Positions 21,033-32,900 of a stretch of DNA of 64,000 nucleotides are shown one piece after another. The position numbers and the translations under genes are program-made. How positions within the stretch are numbered: the stretch's first letter is position 1; the number at the start of each line of letters is the position of its first letter. The DNA lies in the NCBI GenBank assembly GCA_010015745.1, contig ML978173.1, positions 310,001 to 374,000 on the forward strand, given 5' to 3'. Source of the stretch: Setomelanomma holmii (Eukaryota; Ascomycota; Dothideomycetes; Pleosporales; Phaeosphaeriaceae). The notes beneath the pieces were generated by a model that did no database searches, was not told where the DNA came from, and saw only the letters and a program-made list of their open reading frames with translations.

Positions 21033-23288
21033 CTAAAATCTCTCCCGATGCACGCTCAAAAACGTCAAACTCCACAGCTGCCTAACATTACTCTCCGTAC
21101 TCGTCACACTCCCAAACGGCACCGCGCTATACTTCCCGCCCGAGTAATCCCAGCTCCACAGCTCCTGGCTCAACTGCGCTTTGTTCGCGTCAATCGTGTC
21201 CCACAACTTATTATACGCTGCTAGAACCTTGCCATGTAGTTGGGAATCGGAGCAAAACGCAGGCTTGCCATCCGCCTGACAGCGTCCAAGCTGCATCCCC
21301 AACCCTTTACCCATCACAGCCAACTGCCAACTCCACACCACGGTGCCGTGATAATTCGTGTTGGAAAATCCCGCTGCGAAACCAGCGTTGTCGGCGTATG
21401 CTGGATTCGCGACGACAAGTCCGACATCCGTGCTCAATCCGGCGGGAAATGGCGCGAGGATGTGGCTCGCGGACTGGTCCAGGAAGGAACTAAGCTGCGT
21501 GTCGTTTGTCGTGTTGAGGAAAAAGTGCCGAAACGCGTCGTCTGTGTTCATTACTGGGACCGGGCCGCCGGAGTTGATCGATCCATCGACCGCCAGGCCG
21601 TAGAATTTCACGTCAGATGTGATATTCTCTGCGTGAGCGGGCACGTTGAGCCCAGCTGCGGAGACGTAGTTTTGCACCCGTGCTTTAGCATCTGCCTGCC
21701 TAACGTTGACTTCGAAAAAGCGCAGTGTTGAGTCTTCCCAGGTCTGTGCGTATGAATCGGCTGTGTTTTTCCAATCTGCATGGTCGGGGAAGAATCCTGC
21801 ACGGCTCATGGCGGCGATGGCGCGGAGACCGGCTGGCACGAGTGCGGCGTTGACGTTATATGGTGTGCGTCCGCCGCCGAGGCCGTTGTTCGAGTCGCGC
21901 CACTCACCGACTTGTTCGCCGTCGCGGAGGTGGATCAGGTTTGCTTGTGTCTGGCTTGCGGCGAAGGGGGCGGCGATGCGCATGATCTTTTCAGCTGTGA
22001 ATTGTGCTAGTTGGGTATAAGTCAGGCCGTTGTTTTCGACTAAGAAGGTTGCTTTTCTCGCGAAGAAGGCGCCGGAAGACTGCTGTCCGGGTTGCGTGTC
22101 AAAGAAGTAGCGCTGAATGGCGATGGGAAGCATGAAATCCGTGTCGATCATTTTGTAGTCGCAGCCCGGCTGGGTTGAATCGATGCCCTTTTTACGATTG
22201 AGGTAGGTCGCGTAATCGCCTAAGACTTCCTCGTGGCATACGGTTCCGTCAGTACGGTTGACGCGCTCGAGGACGGCACTGATGACTGCTTCAATGGCAG
22301 ATTGTGATAGGGTATCCTGCATAAGCATCATGCTGATCATGCTGTCTCGACCGAAATAGGTGAGGAAGCGCCATGTTCCTGCCAAGAGCTTGTTGCTGTA
22401 TGACAGGAATGAGAGCGAAGTAGTCTGGTCTGGCATCTGTCCAATCAGTGCTGTGGAAGCAGAGTTGAGAACCTCTTGCGGGCTTAATTGATCGAGCTGA
22501 GGATAGTTGTAGGACGCCTCGAAGGTATACGAGCCATGTCCAAAGCCGAGCGTCCACGCTGCGTCGCGGTTCACGGTGACCTTTTGCGCGCCGTTCTGAG
22601 GCGTGAATCTGATGGTGGAAGTCGTCACGCCATCGAACCAGGTACGGTTGATTGAAGCACTGCCGTCTGCATTCTCCGCAAATCCAAAGCTGTTCTGGAA
22701 TGACTGGTCGATGTTGCCGCCCTCGATGTAGTCGCGAATGCTGCGGATACTGCCCAGAACTGGCACAGCCAGGATAGCTGAGTCGTTGAAGCTGATGGTA
22801 CCAGACACGCCAACACGTGGATTAGTACCTCCCGCCTCATAGACTGGAGATAGTGCGTCCGCGTTAGTGGCGCTGCTCACCGCGAGAGTGCCGGGCTGAC
22901 CACTACCGGGCTCGAACAGGGCTAGGATACCGCTGTTTCCAGCAGGCCATGCTACTATGAGTCGAGGCTTGACGATGTTGAGGTTATCGCCAACTCGAGG
23001 GCTAGTCACGATAACGTGTGTGGCCGCATGGCAGTCCGAGTAGAAGTAGTTGGCTTGCGGTCCATCGGGCAGATATAACCATGATGCGGCGCCTGGACAG
23101 TCCGGAGATGTGCCTTGAGACTTCGCCGATGTGGCAAGCAAGACAGTTGCGACCGCTGCGGTCAGTGCCAGAAGGCCCATAATTCCTATGAGGATGATGT
23201 TAATTGTTGGTCGCCGTGTGGACTTATGTGCCAGAGAAAAGGTATTCGCGGAGGGGATGATGGGTGAGGAAGAAAGTTTTGAAGCCAT
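21033..23288 (-). CDS. membrane-anchored six-hairpin glycosidase-like protein
   Basis: A predicted type II membrane or secreted protein with an (alpha/alpha)6 glycosidase-like domain; the substrate is unknown. It is a single exon of 751 codons from MASKLSSSPII. The frame runs on upstream only to a GTG, so this ATG is taken. One hydrophobic anchor lies near residues 28-52 (INIILIGIMGLLALTAAVAT). The lumenal part has a beta-rich N-terminal section, then the helical core with YFGRDSMISMMLMQDTLSQS, which resembles the GRD motif of debranching or amylo-glucosidase-like enzymes. Further core motifs are CDYKMIDTDFMLPIAI, VGEWRDSNNGLGGGRTPYNV and NYHGTVVWSWQLAVMGKGL. Several N-glycosylation sequons (NRTW, NDTQ) agree with secretion. 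Possible roles are cell-wall glucan or glycogen-like substrate handling. Confidence 0.8.
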   Translation of the reverse strand: MASKLSSSPIIPSANTFSLAHKSTRRPTINIILIGIMGLLALTAAVATVLLATSAKSQGTSPDCPGAASWLYLPDGPQANYFYSDCHAATHVIVTSPRVGDNLNIVKPRLIVAWPAGNSGILALFEPGSGQPGTLAVSSATNADALSPVYEAGGTNPRVGVSGTISFNDSAILAVPVLGSIRSIRDYIEGGNIDQSFQNSFGFAENADGSASINRTWFDGVTTSTIRFTPQNGAQKVTVNRDAAWTLGFGHGSYTFEASYNYPQLDQLSPQEVLNSASTALIGQMPDQTTSLSFLSYSNKLLAGTWRFLTYFGRDSMISMMLMQDTLSQSAIEAVISAVLERVNRTDGTVCHEEVLGDYATYLNRKKGIDSTQPGCDYKMIDTDFMLPIAIQRYFFDTQPGQQSSGAFFARKATFLVENNGLTYTQLAQFTAEKIMRIAAPFAASQTQANLIHLRDGEQVGEWRDSNNGLGGGRTPYNVNAALVPAGLRAIAAMSRAGFFPDHADWKNTADSYAQTWEDSTLRFFEVNVRQADAKARVQNYVSAAGLNVPAHAENITSDVKFYGLAVDGSINSGGPVPVMNTDDAFRHFFLNTTNDTQLSSFLDQSASHILAPFPAGLSTDVGLVVANPAYADNAGFAAGFSNTNYHGTVVWSWQLAVMGKGLGMQLGRCQADGKPAFCSDSQLHGKVLAAYNKLWDTIDANKAQLSQELWSWDYSGGKYSAVPFGSVTSTESNVRQLWSLTFLSVHRERF

Positions 23289-24409
23289 TGCGAGCTTGGG
23301 CCATATGCCATAAGGAAGTGATTGAAGGGATTGCTCGTTTGCAGGGACAATCAAGACCACTCGTGTGAGAGAGATGCATGGAATAGCACGAACTTACCTT
23401 GATAGTCGTGAAATTGTTCGAAACGACAGGCGATCGCGCCGAGGGCTTGCACGCTGAGCGCTCTGGTGATGGGCGCGTGTGGTAGCTCAGCGGTCAGTCG
23501 TGAGTGAGGCAGGTGCAGCTGTCAAGGGGGGTGACAGCCTCCGGAGGCCTGGAGAGAATCCAAAAATCGATCTCTTCCGAGGAATGTTAGAACAGCTTCT
23601 TCCTTCTTGTATCGCCAAGATCGTTGACTAATGTATTAAACTACAAGAGTCGTGGCACTCTACCGTGGAATGTGGTTGACTTTGCTATACACACGAACTC
23701 GTGGATCATTTTGTAACAGGCGGCTCATGACAAAAACGTGCAAACGGTCAGTCTGGGAACTGTGGAGTCCCCAAAATAGCGTGGGTCGTTCCCCACCCTG
23801 ATATACCACCTTCCTCACCATGACGGCCATGGTGAAAGTGGCCAAACGGCCTAACGCACCCCAACGTCATCTCGGCAATAGCTCTTTCATTTCGCAGTAG
23901 GCTGTAAATCGTCTGCCATGCTTTCTCGCGACTGACGGAAGCAAGGTCACGATGGCTAGGCGGGTGTTTTTTGAATCTGGGGTAAAGGCGACATGTGGTT
24001 GGTGAGACGAGATCTGATGATCTCCATGCTGCTCGGCGCGCTTAGCCCGATCCATCTCCGATCCGCGCAGGACCCGCCTTGCGCGTCATTGCAGTTGCCT
24101 CTTCGAGGACAACGCACAAGAAGAACCGGCACCCTTGGTCTTTATTGCCGTTGGGTCGAGTGGACTAAAACCTGCACCTGGTCCTGTGCCAGGAAGAAAC
24201 TTGACACCGCTTCGCCGTTGCGCGCATCATAACTCTGCCTCATTCCGCACGTGCAACGAAGATCGTCGAATAGGTTGCTTGGTACAGGTAAAGTGACCCG
24301 TGGTCACTTCATTACATCGACTGGAGTAATTCCTAAAGTAGTTTTCTTACACTGGCCTCAGAGTCTAGAGTTACAGACAGCCCGTCTAAACTGAGCATAT
24401 CAAGACAGC

Positions 24410-24425
24410 ACGGGTACGTACCCGT
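24410..24425. repeat. perfect 16-bp palindrome
   Basis: ACGGGTACGTACCCGT equals its own reverse complement. It lies about 730 bases before the AA9 gene, in the shared divergent promoter region, and could be a dimeric transcription-factor site. Confidence 0.5.
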
Positions 24426-24927
24426 TCCCTCTTACCTATCGTGGTACCCCCGTATCTCTCCACATTTACCTGCCAAAGTCGGTCCGATAAAGTACCTAAA
24501 GCATTTAGGTGATTCACCCGCATTAGTCTATCTGGACGTCATGCGACATACTTGCCTCGACATCGAGGCACTGTGGTACACCATACACCGTTCTCGCAGC
24601 GTCTCCCAGAGTCACACGCGCATACTTTCGTTCTCCCTTTCCGATGTCTCATTTACTTCCTGCTACTCGCTGGAGGTCCCATCGCGGATGAAACCCATGA
24701 AACTTGCTCGTGGTACACACGTGTCCTACGCCTTGGATTAACATGCCACCAAAAGCTTGATTACGAATTATTTCCTTTTCTGTGATCCATTTCCTCCAAA
24801 AGCCGTCCATTTATTGGGTCATTTTGTCCTCGCAGGTCTCATGTTCATCGATGTTTGGTTCCAATTAAAGTGTTACTATGCCTGGCCAATCGGTGCACGT
24901 TTCGAAGCACGACACGAAACGGTTAAT

Positions 24928-24945
24928 CTGGGGTAAAATGCGGGG
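24928..24945 (+). promoter_or_regulatory. paired CreA-type sites
   Basis: CTGGGG (24928-24933) and GCGGGG (24940-24945) both match the SYGGRG consensus of the carbon repressor CreA and lie about 215 bases before the AA9 start. AA9 genes are commonly carbon-repressed, so this is a plausible control point. Confidence 0.4.
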
Positions 24946-25026
24946 ATAGTGCCGGCACATAAGCCTTAAGAGAGGGATTAATCGTATGCTCTAACCTGAC
25001 TGTAGATGTCTGCTAACATTGTGCGA

Positions 25027-25033
25027 CTATAAG
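25027..25033 (+). promoter_or_regulatory. TATA-like box of the AA9 gene
   Basis: CTATAAG lies about 125 bases before the ATG at 25157. Confidence 0.4.
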
Positions 25034-25156
25034 ATCGCTGACGCTGGCGTATTGAAGGATCACAGGTATGATGAATATACACATATCAATTGCGCGCACT
25101 ACTCGCGCTCTTGTATGGCCGTACAATAACTTTCTTTCTGATCGAGTATTGTCAAA

Positions 25157-25960
25157 ATGCTACTCTCAGTCATTCTTTCCGTCTTCGCACTCATCTCCTT
25201 CGTCTCAGCACACGGCCGCGTAACAACCATAACCACCTCCTCCGGCACAGTCTACACCGGCTGGGATCCTGAGGTCGCTCTCTCATCCAACCCTTCTCCT
25301 TCCCTTGCAGCATGGAAAGCTTCCAATCTCGGAAATATCTACGTCCCTCCCGACCGCTTCAACACCTCGGACATCATATGCCATTTCAACGCCACACCAG
25401 GCGTTCTGAACGTCAACACGACAGCCGGGGACACCCTGAAGCTAAAATGGAATGAATGGCCCGTCTCACACGTCGGTCCAGTCATGACATATCTCGCTGC
25501 ATGTAACGGGAGCTGTGCTTTCGTCAAGAAAGAGAGCTTAGAATGGGTCAAGATCGATGAGCAGGGTTGGTTGAATAGTACAGGCTGGGACACAATCAAA
25601 CTAGGCGGAACATGGGCGACCAACGTCCTGATCGCAAACAATTTCACCTGGACGGTACAAATACCTGCCGATCTGGTTGCGGGCGATTATGTCCTTAGAC
25701 ACGAGATCATCGCGTTGCATGTTGCCGATAAGCTAGATGGCGCGCAGGTATATCCGCAGTGCGTGAATGTGCGTGTCGCAGGGGAGGAGAGTGGGGATAA
25801 AAAGCTGGTTGGAGGTGTGCTGGGGACGAAGTTATATGGCATGCGAGATAATGGGATTTTGGTGGATGTGCATAAGAAGATTGGTGGGTATGATATTCCG
25901 GGGCCGAGGGTGTGGAGTGGTGCGATGTCGGTGAGGCAGCCAAATGAGAAGAGGGGGTAA
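25157..25960 (+). CDS. AA9 lytic polysaccharide monooxygenase
   Basis: A secreted copper enzyme that oxidatively cleaves cellulose or related beta-glucans. It is a single exon of 267 codons. The signal peptide (MLLSVILSVFALISFVSA) is cut just before HGRV, which places the copper-binding His at mature position 1. The second copper His is in WPVSHVGPVMTYLA and the axial Tyr in GAQVYPQCVNV, with the usual nearby Gln. Cys residues in DIICHF and PQCVN, and the pair in ACNGSC, match the two AA9 disulfides. No cellulose-binding module follows; the tail is short and basic. Context: CreA-like sites upstream and a neighbouring glycosidase-like gene on the other side of the promoter region. Confidence 0.9.
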   Translation: MLLSVILSVFALISFVSAHGRVTTITTSSGTVYTGWDPEVALSSNPSPSLAAWKASNLGNIYVPPDRFNTSDIICHFNATPGVLNVNTTAGDTLKLKWNEWPVSHVGPVMTYLAACNGSCAFVKKESLEWVKIDEQGWLNSTGWDTIKLGGTWATNVLIANNFTWTVQIPADLVAGDYVLRHEIIALHVADKLDGAQVYPQCVNVRVAGEESGDKKLVGGVLGTKLYGMRDNGILVDVHKKIGGYDIPGPRVWSGAMSVRQPNEKRG

Positions 25961-27077
25961 ACGCTATCCACGACTCACTTCAGAAGTGTTTTGTGTGGCA
26001 GAATTGATCGCCTAGGGTTTTAGACTGAGCGAGACTTGAGTGTTGACACTTTCTTGATGAGCCTCCAGTTCTCCTCCTCCCAGAAGTCGTCTTGCGAGAC
26101 CTCTTCATCAAGCTTGAATAGCAGTGGCGTGTGTTCCCTCCATTTGTGCGCAGGCTGCGCAGCTCGTGCAGCCTAGAAGAACAGATGCATGGTCAGAAAC
26201 CTTCGCTTCCGACGGGAGCATGGGCTGACGTGCTCCAGCTGGCTGTACCAGATCAGCCCTCCGCTGGAAGTGTGTTCCTGCCAACGAACTTGCTTGAGTG
26301 CAAGGAGAGTTGCTAGAGAGCTGTCTTTGTACCCGATCTTTGCAAGACTCTGTTCAGCTCGCGCAGCATGCAGATGAGTTAATTTTTACTCCATGAAGCA
26401 AGAGAAGCCTCGGCATATGCGGATCGTTGTTCTTGATTGCGAAATGGATGAGCCAGTCACTGTTGGAGTGGAAGCCGAGCTCAAAAAGAGCCTTATCAGA
26501 GGTTAATATTAGATGGTGGAAATCTTGCGAAACTGATGTAGTGTTTGCCTCTCGTGCACGGCTCTCGCGGTCCGAAAAAGGTGCGTCAGACGAATAGTGC
26601 TTCGTCTGTTTATGCAGATGTGATAGATCGCAAGGATGGAGAGTCCGTTATTGTGTTCATGTAGGCTTTTGTGATGATTCTTGATGCCGATAGACAACGA
26701 GTTGCTAAGGCGGGACGGGTCTGACGCGTCTACAAATTGCGCCGCGGCAACTCGCGCAAGCTTCGCGCTTGCTGTCCGATTTTCGCCCAATAACGTGCTT
26801 CAACAACCAGGCAACAGCAGACTTCGACCACCTTCATCCGGCTCTAGACAATCTATCGTTATGTGAAGCTCGAAGCGACGTGTTGCTGCCTGTGCAGCCA
26901 TGGGCCTGGTCTGATCGTGAATCGACGCGAAATCTTCGCGTAGTCATGTGCCATCTTGGCGTAGGACGACTAATGTAATAAAGCGCGACCACACTCCAGG
27001 ATTGATCTCATCTTCCTCTGAGTCTTGTCTGCTCCCTTCGAGCCTGACCGTCGTATTTCCGTCGTTAGTCGAGCATC
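25961..27077. other. intergenic, no gene seen
   Basis: About 1.1 kb. Short open frames exist on both strands but have no coding character. Confidence 0.45.
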
Positions 27078-28706
27078 ATGGCCGACTTGCCAAAGGAGAT
27101 TTACTTGGAGATCTTCTCACACCTCCCACAGCGACCTCTTCGTGTGGTATCGCAGACATGTCGCACTTTTGCCAACCTTGCGAAGTCGCTCATGTTCGAA
27201 ACGCTCGTCTTCCACGGTGACGCTCAGAAGGGCAGCTACCACGTGGAGGATGGTGCTCTGAATGTTTGGTACCCTGGACGCTCAAAGACGGTGGAGTTGG
27301 CTTCACTGAGTACTTCCATCGACGAGGTGATTGCGCTAGATATTGCGCGATACACCAGATGCCTCAAATTTGGCCCGAGGATTTACGTGGAAGGTAATGG
27401 GCCGTTTTTGACTGATTGACCAGGATGGATGACGTTTGACTCCAGGCTTCTGGCATCGATACCGCCAATGGGTGGAAAACCAAATCCACCAAGAGATCGA
27501 CATCCATAACTTTGATGATGAGGAAGATTTTGAGGATGACGAAGAGTTTGGCTACGCTGGCGATCGGCGCATAGATGCGGAACGCAGGGCAAGAGCCGGC
27601 CAAGAGCGCACCGTGGTTGAAGCAGCAGAGAGGATTTGGGCCGACAAACTTGCAGCCCAGTGCTCAAATGCCGATGCCAATCTTGCTGCTCTCACCAGAC
27701 TGTTCCGACACATGCCAAGATTGGAAAGAATCGAGATCACCAAATGGAGCTGTGATCTTGCAGACTTTGGCTTTGAGAATGGATATGAGTACGTTTGCAC
27801 GACTTCAGGTCCTGGAGTATGCTAAAAGCGCCTAGCTCTGAAGTTGGCGAGCAATTCGCCAGCTGCAAAACTACATGGACACATCTTGAGCTGCTTAGTG
27901 GTTCGCTCGATGCGTCGCATGCTCACATCAAGCACCTGACGCTACCGGCGATCGACCCGCTATCGTTGACAACAAATAGCTCGCTTGAGGCCTTGTTTGC
28001 GAGACTTATAACGCTTTCTTTCAATATAGAGGATATCTTGTTCTTGACTAGGACTTCCAGCACACGTGCGACCGCCCTCATCAAGCTCATTCAGCGCGCA
28101 TCGCATACTCTGCAAACGATCGACTTCAGAAACAATACCACATCCCATCCACAACTACCAGAAACAGACGAGCACTTCCTCGAGCAGCTATTCCAGGCCG
28201 CGGACGCAGACGCACAAGAACAAGCCACGCCATTGGTCTTCCCCCAACTGAAGAGGCTTAGGCTTCGAAGCATCATTCTCAACACACCATCGCTAATTGA
28301 CTTTCTGTCTGAGCAGCCTGTTTTGGAGTCTGTGAAATTTGAATACGTGTATCTGGCGACGACCGGCTACAAGTGGGGCGACGTTGCCAAAGCTCTACCA
28401 CCGACCTGTCGAAAGTTTTACGTCAACTATTGCGGTCATGAGCTGTACAGGCCAGACTCTCCCATCGCGTACAACCATATAATCGAGTTTAAGCCATATC
28501 AAGAACCCCTTCCAATATCCACAAGCTGGCAGACAAACGATGCCATATTGGAGGAGAGGTGGAACGACATCTCCCGCCAGGAAGCACTGGTGTGGCCTCT
28601 TCCTCCTGGCTCATTTAGACAGAATGAGCAGAGCAAAAGCAAGGAAGAATGGATCAAGGAGCAACGCAACTTAACATGGAGAGAAGCCGAGTTCGAGCGG
28701 ATCTGA
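27078..28706 (+). CDS. F-box protein with acidic insert
   Basis: A probable SCF ligase adaptor. Three exons: 27078-27393, 27446-27788 and 27836-28706, giving 509 residues. The F-box is at the extreme N-terminus (ADLPKEIYLEIFSHLPQRP, then VSQTCRTFANLAKSLMFETL). Exon 2 encodes a strongly acidic stretch (HNFDDEEDFEDDEEFG) and helical sequence ending MPRLERIEITKW, an LRR-like unit. Exon 3 holds further LRR-like segments (HIKHLTLPAID, FPQLKRLRLRSIIL, QPVLESVKFEYVYL). The second intron (27789-27835, 47 nt) has a TGCTAAAAG branch region and CTAG acceptor. A nearer AG would leave only a 20-nt intron and a broken frame. The substrate is unknown. Confidence 0.8.
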
Positions 28707-29961
28707 ATTAGCGAGCACAATTGGCACTGATAACTAGCGAATCTCGTATTGCTGAATACCTTTCGTGCGTCGTCCATGACTATCGAACCACACAGACTTT
28801 AGAATCTCCAAGATGCTGAGAATGACCACTGCTCCCGAGTTCCGCGCCGCAAGATCTTGTCCGTACTGACCTCTCCTCAGTTGATGATTTTGGTGCTCAT
28901 CCCAATACCACCCTAAGAACCATCGTGTCTTCGATGCCTCTCCTCAACCTCACCAAAGCCTTGCGTACCTAATTGTGCATAGTTCAGGCCAAAGATGGAC
29001 TCCGATATCTCGACGGGGCTTTTGCTTGGGTGGGGTTGGGGCAGCAGTCCGTCACGCTCACGAATCGCGTTCGTGAGTATTCAATGGATCTCGCTGCCGT
29101 CAATGGCAAAATCGGGAGCGGTACGGAAGATATCTTTCAAGCGCAAGTAGTCAGTATTGTTCTTGCTCACAACTGCGGATTAGCGTTACTTACACTTCCT
29201 AACTGGAGATACTGCAAGGCCGCCGCGCCAAACCCCATCACAGCAACTTCGACCTTTCCAGTCGATCATTTCCAACAATCATGACTTCCTAGAAATGAAA
29301 GCCATATATGAGGACCGAGAAAAAGGCGGTTTGGTCAAACGCTGTGGTAGCGTGCTAAGATACGTAGACTATCCGCCCAAAGCAAGCTCGCCGATGCATC
29401 GAACCATCAGTTGCGACTACCGCATCGTACCTCGGGCAAGATGGATTGCCTTCTGGGCTCTGGGGAGTTGTAAAGTCTGAGGACGGGAACTGCGGTGGTG
29501 CAGAGGGGTACGATAGACTAGTGGATCAATCGCGGCGAGACGTGGGCGAGGATGTCGTATGTTCTGCTTGATGCTATACCTATTACATGCGATGGGAAGG
29601 AACTTGTGGAGGATCTTGGCGGAATGCAGAACGTCGCGTCATCTGGCTAGTTTGTCGAGCGAGCGAAGCCGTCGATCAATTTAGAACAGTGTTTCGCTTG
29701 TGGAACATTGTGGCCTAGAGGGCTTCGCATTCACATGGGAGTGTGAGTGGACCAAGAAGCCTCGTGCACGAAGCCCCTCAACTGTGTCCAATCGGCGATG
29801 CAAATCTGCGGTACATGATGTACATATATTTTGGACTGCGTAGTCATTTCGCACTTCAGCGCTTCGCGATTGTGCAATACTTGATATTCTATTAATCGAT
29901 GATGTCGTGTCACCCCCGAAACAAGATCGCACAACCACCCATGGATATCGACTCCCGATTT
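28707..29961. other. intergenic with possible gene relic
   Basis: No intact gene. Plus-strand frames around 28973-29240 (LTNRVREYSMDLAAVNGKIG) and 29295-29480 have some protein-like character but are short, unspliced and unrecognised. They may be a relic or chance. Confidence 0.3.
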
Positions 29962-32900
29962 TTAGACTACGCCGGCGGTGTAATCGTCCACGGGAACTCC
30001 GCAGCCGACGAGAATGTCTTTCAAAGGGTCAAGGCAGCTCCTGACACTGTCTAGCGTATGTTTAACATTTCGCTGCGTCTCGCTCATCACTAGGTCATCA
30101 GTGTTCGACCGATTCAAATCATTCGCCACGATCTGGAAGACGTTTCTGATCTAGGGCACCAACTCTTGCTTCAGACTTTCCTCCGCTTGTTCGCAAGCTT
30201 TCTTTAGGCGATGATAGATGCTCATGAAAGGATTGTCGTCTCCTGGGGTGGTGACGGCTTCCTTGAACATCCGTGCCCGACGCTGGGATTTGGACTCCTT
30301 TCGAGCAGGAGTTTGCTTCGCTCCTACCGCATGCTCGTAAACACGCCTCATGGCAGTGTTGAAGTAGTGAGAACTGTTGTCAGCGCAACAATGTTCGCGT
30401 TGGTAGCTGGAATTCGTTAGCCGGGAAGGTAAGGTCAGATCTTGGGTTGTATACATGAAGAAGGTGCACACATCTTCCGCGTGCTTTGAGATGCAGTTCC
30501 TCATCGTTGCCTTGTGTATGTCTAGAGTTTGTAGAAGTACTACATGGCTCGGGAGCATGGGTACGGTCGAATTTGCTAATCGCGGGTCAGCGGTGATCGC
30601 AATGTGCATGGTTTCCTCTAGGGACGAATACCTCTGACGCGGGACTTCATGCAGTCCATTACAGAATGCATCTCCCTTAGGGCTATCGGAAGGTCTTGGT
30701 TTGTGCTCGCAGCAATGGAATTGAAGGTGGGTAACAAAGCTTCCCCAACAGCTTCAAGCAAGGTACAGTTCCAGCTTGTCTGTAGTTGAGATCGTGTCGC
30801 ATGATTACTTAACGCAGATATAAGTAAGATTTCTCGATAGCGAACAATAGATCAGGGCTATACCGTAGTTCGAAAGAAATGCCCGATACGAGTTGTGGTT
30901 CCATGCAGCCCAGTTATCGCAGTGAAATCTCGCATTGACCAGAAAATCCGGCATGAATTGCTTTGCACTGCTTGTCAGCCTTGCTAGATGTCTGGCGTGC
31001 ATAATTTTACCAATTTTAAGAAGAAGGTTTTCCGCAATATGCCGATGGAACAAGTTCTGAATGTGGCCTCCGATGTGCATTAGGCATTCCTGATGTCTAC
31101 TTTTAGTAAAAGTATCAGACTGAGTTTCGTATTCTCACCTCGACATGCATGTCAAATCCTCCAGGGACAAGGGACGTGCTTTTGCTAGGGCATTGCAGAG
31201 TCGCCGACTCCAGGCTCTCGAGAAGGCTTGGTATCGTCTGTGTAATGTATCTTGTCAGATCTCGCTCATCAGGGCACTCTCGGAAGATGATTCGGCCCTG
31301 TCGAGCTCCACAGCAATGTCTTCCTCCTCGTCCAGCAAGAAATTCATTTCCTCTGATTCGGAAGACAATTGGCCAGCATGGTCATTGAATTCTGCAGTCT
31401 ATACGATTAAGTCATAATGCTATTCGTCTCGAGAAGAGAAGTGAGCTTACCTCAGACCTCGTGGTTACCAGGAGCATCTTGTGATTAGGTCTAGCTCTCG
31501 TCTTGACGTTGAGCAAATGCCTTCGGATCCCGATTGAGGACAGAATACGGTCGGTTTGATTGACGATGATCGTGACAGGGCATCTTGGCAGATATTGCTC
31601 GGTCCTATCGCGGTTCAACTGATTGATGTCGTTCAGGCCCGCTATTTGTCAACAAAGGAGGATAATCAAAGTGAACCTCGGCGAACCTGGAGTATCCGCA
31701 ATCCTGGTGTTATGTTTCGTGATCGGAAAAGGTCCCCCGATCCTAGATATGTTAGTCACCGTGTTATACTCTACAAACAGGCACATACCTCACGAGTTCT
31801 ACGAAAGGCCACGGGTTATGGTCAATCAAGCTATTCCCATTTCCCTTTCCGTAGGTGAATGGGACAATCTTCTCCCAAAGTTCATTGCAGGTGCGCACAT
31901 TGACGCTCGTCATAGCAGCATGTTCGGCCTTTTCGTACTGCTCAAGTGCCCAGGCAAGAACATCAGCGTAAAGATCTCTCCGACTCGGCGATTTATCATT
32001 CTGTCTGATCCCGTCCATCAAACAGCTTTTGTCTTGAAATTGCAAGACTTGGCCATCATATAATGGGCAACCTGCGGGAAAGAGAGCTGCAAAAAGTTCT
32101 TGGGTGGTCGAGAGCTTCTGATCAACCTCGACAGACTCATTCGCTCCCTCCGGCCGAGTAACGCCGTTCATCAGATGTCTAAAACAATACGTGATCGTCT
32201 CTTTGACTCTTGACCATGGGAAGAGACGTACGGTGGCTGAGTATCTGAAGTCATCGTCTGCATAGTATTCATACTCAAACACCACTCGCGTGACGCTTTC
32301 ACTGCTGCTAGCCTGGAATGGTTAGCAGATCACACTTACTTCCTTCACAACATCTTTGTCATCCAAGAGAGCTGTAATGAGATTTGACTTTCCATGTCCA
32401 ATATCGCCCATGACAACAACGCGCACCGGTTCACTTCGCCACGGGATGTGTGCTCGTCTCAGTGCTGCCGCTAAGGTGTGAGATAACCTTACCCCACAGG
32501 AGGGGTCAGTCAACGCATCACTTGATACCTTGACTATGGTCCTCGATTCGCGCTCGACCATTTCGAAAGCGCCATGGAACATGGCAATGTCGTTCGAGAT
32601 GTGGTCTGTCGTCGACAAATGCTGTATCCGCTGACGTGGTGATGCAGTGTACATCGACACACAGTCCTTGTAGTCTGGTGGCAAGGCACAAAGTGCAGAC
32701 GGCTCCACGAACTCATCTTGCCAGCCGGATGTTTGTGATGATGGAGTGCTCAGCCCACGATAACTGCTACCGCTCCACCTCCTGTCGCGACTCGTCGATC
32801 GAGACGACGGCTCCTGGAAAGTCCTACGTCGGAAAGTGGGTGCGCGAGATCGGCTCTGATGGGGGTGGGATCTAAAAAACGGGGACTGTGCTGGTTCCTG

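Larger units (their letters stand above)
23289..25156. other. large divergent intergenic region
   Basis: About 1.9 kb between divergent genes, so it holds both promoters. I see a 16-bp palindrome, two CreA-type boxes and a TATA-like box (listed separately), and no gene. A tRNA-like A-box string near 23483 lacks a B box. Confidence 0.5.

Noticed and set aside
23483..23500. tRNA-like A-box string (TGGTAGCTCAGCGGTCAG)
   Set aside because: No matching B box or acceptor stem could be found at the right distance.
27789..27808. 20-nt intron in the F-box gene
   Set aside because: Too short and breaks the frame; the 47-nt intron ending at 27835 has a branch site and restores it.
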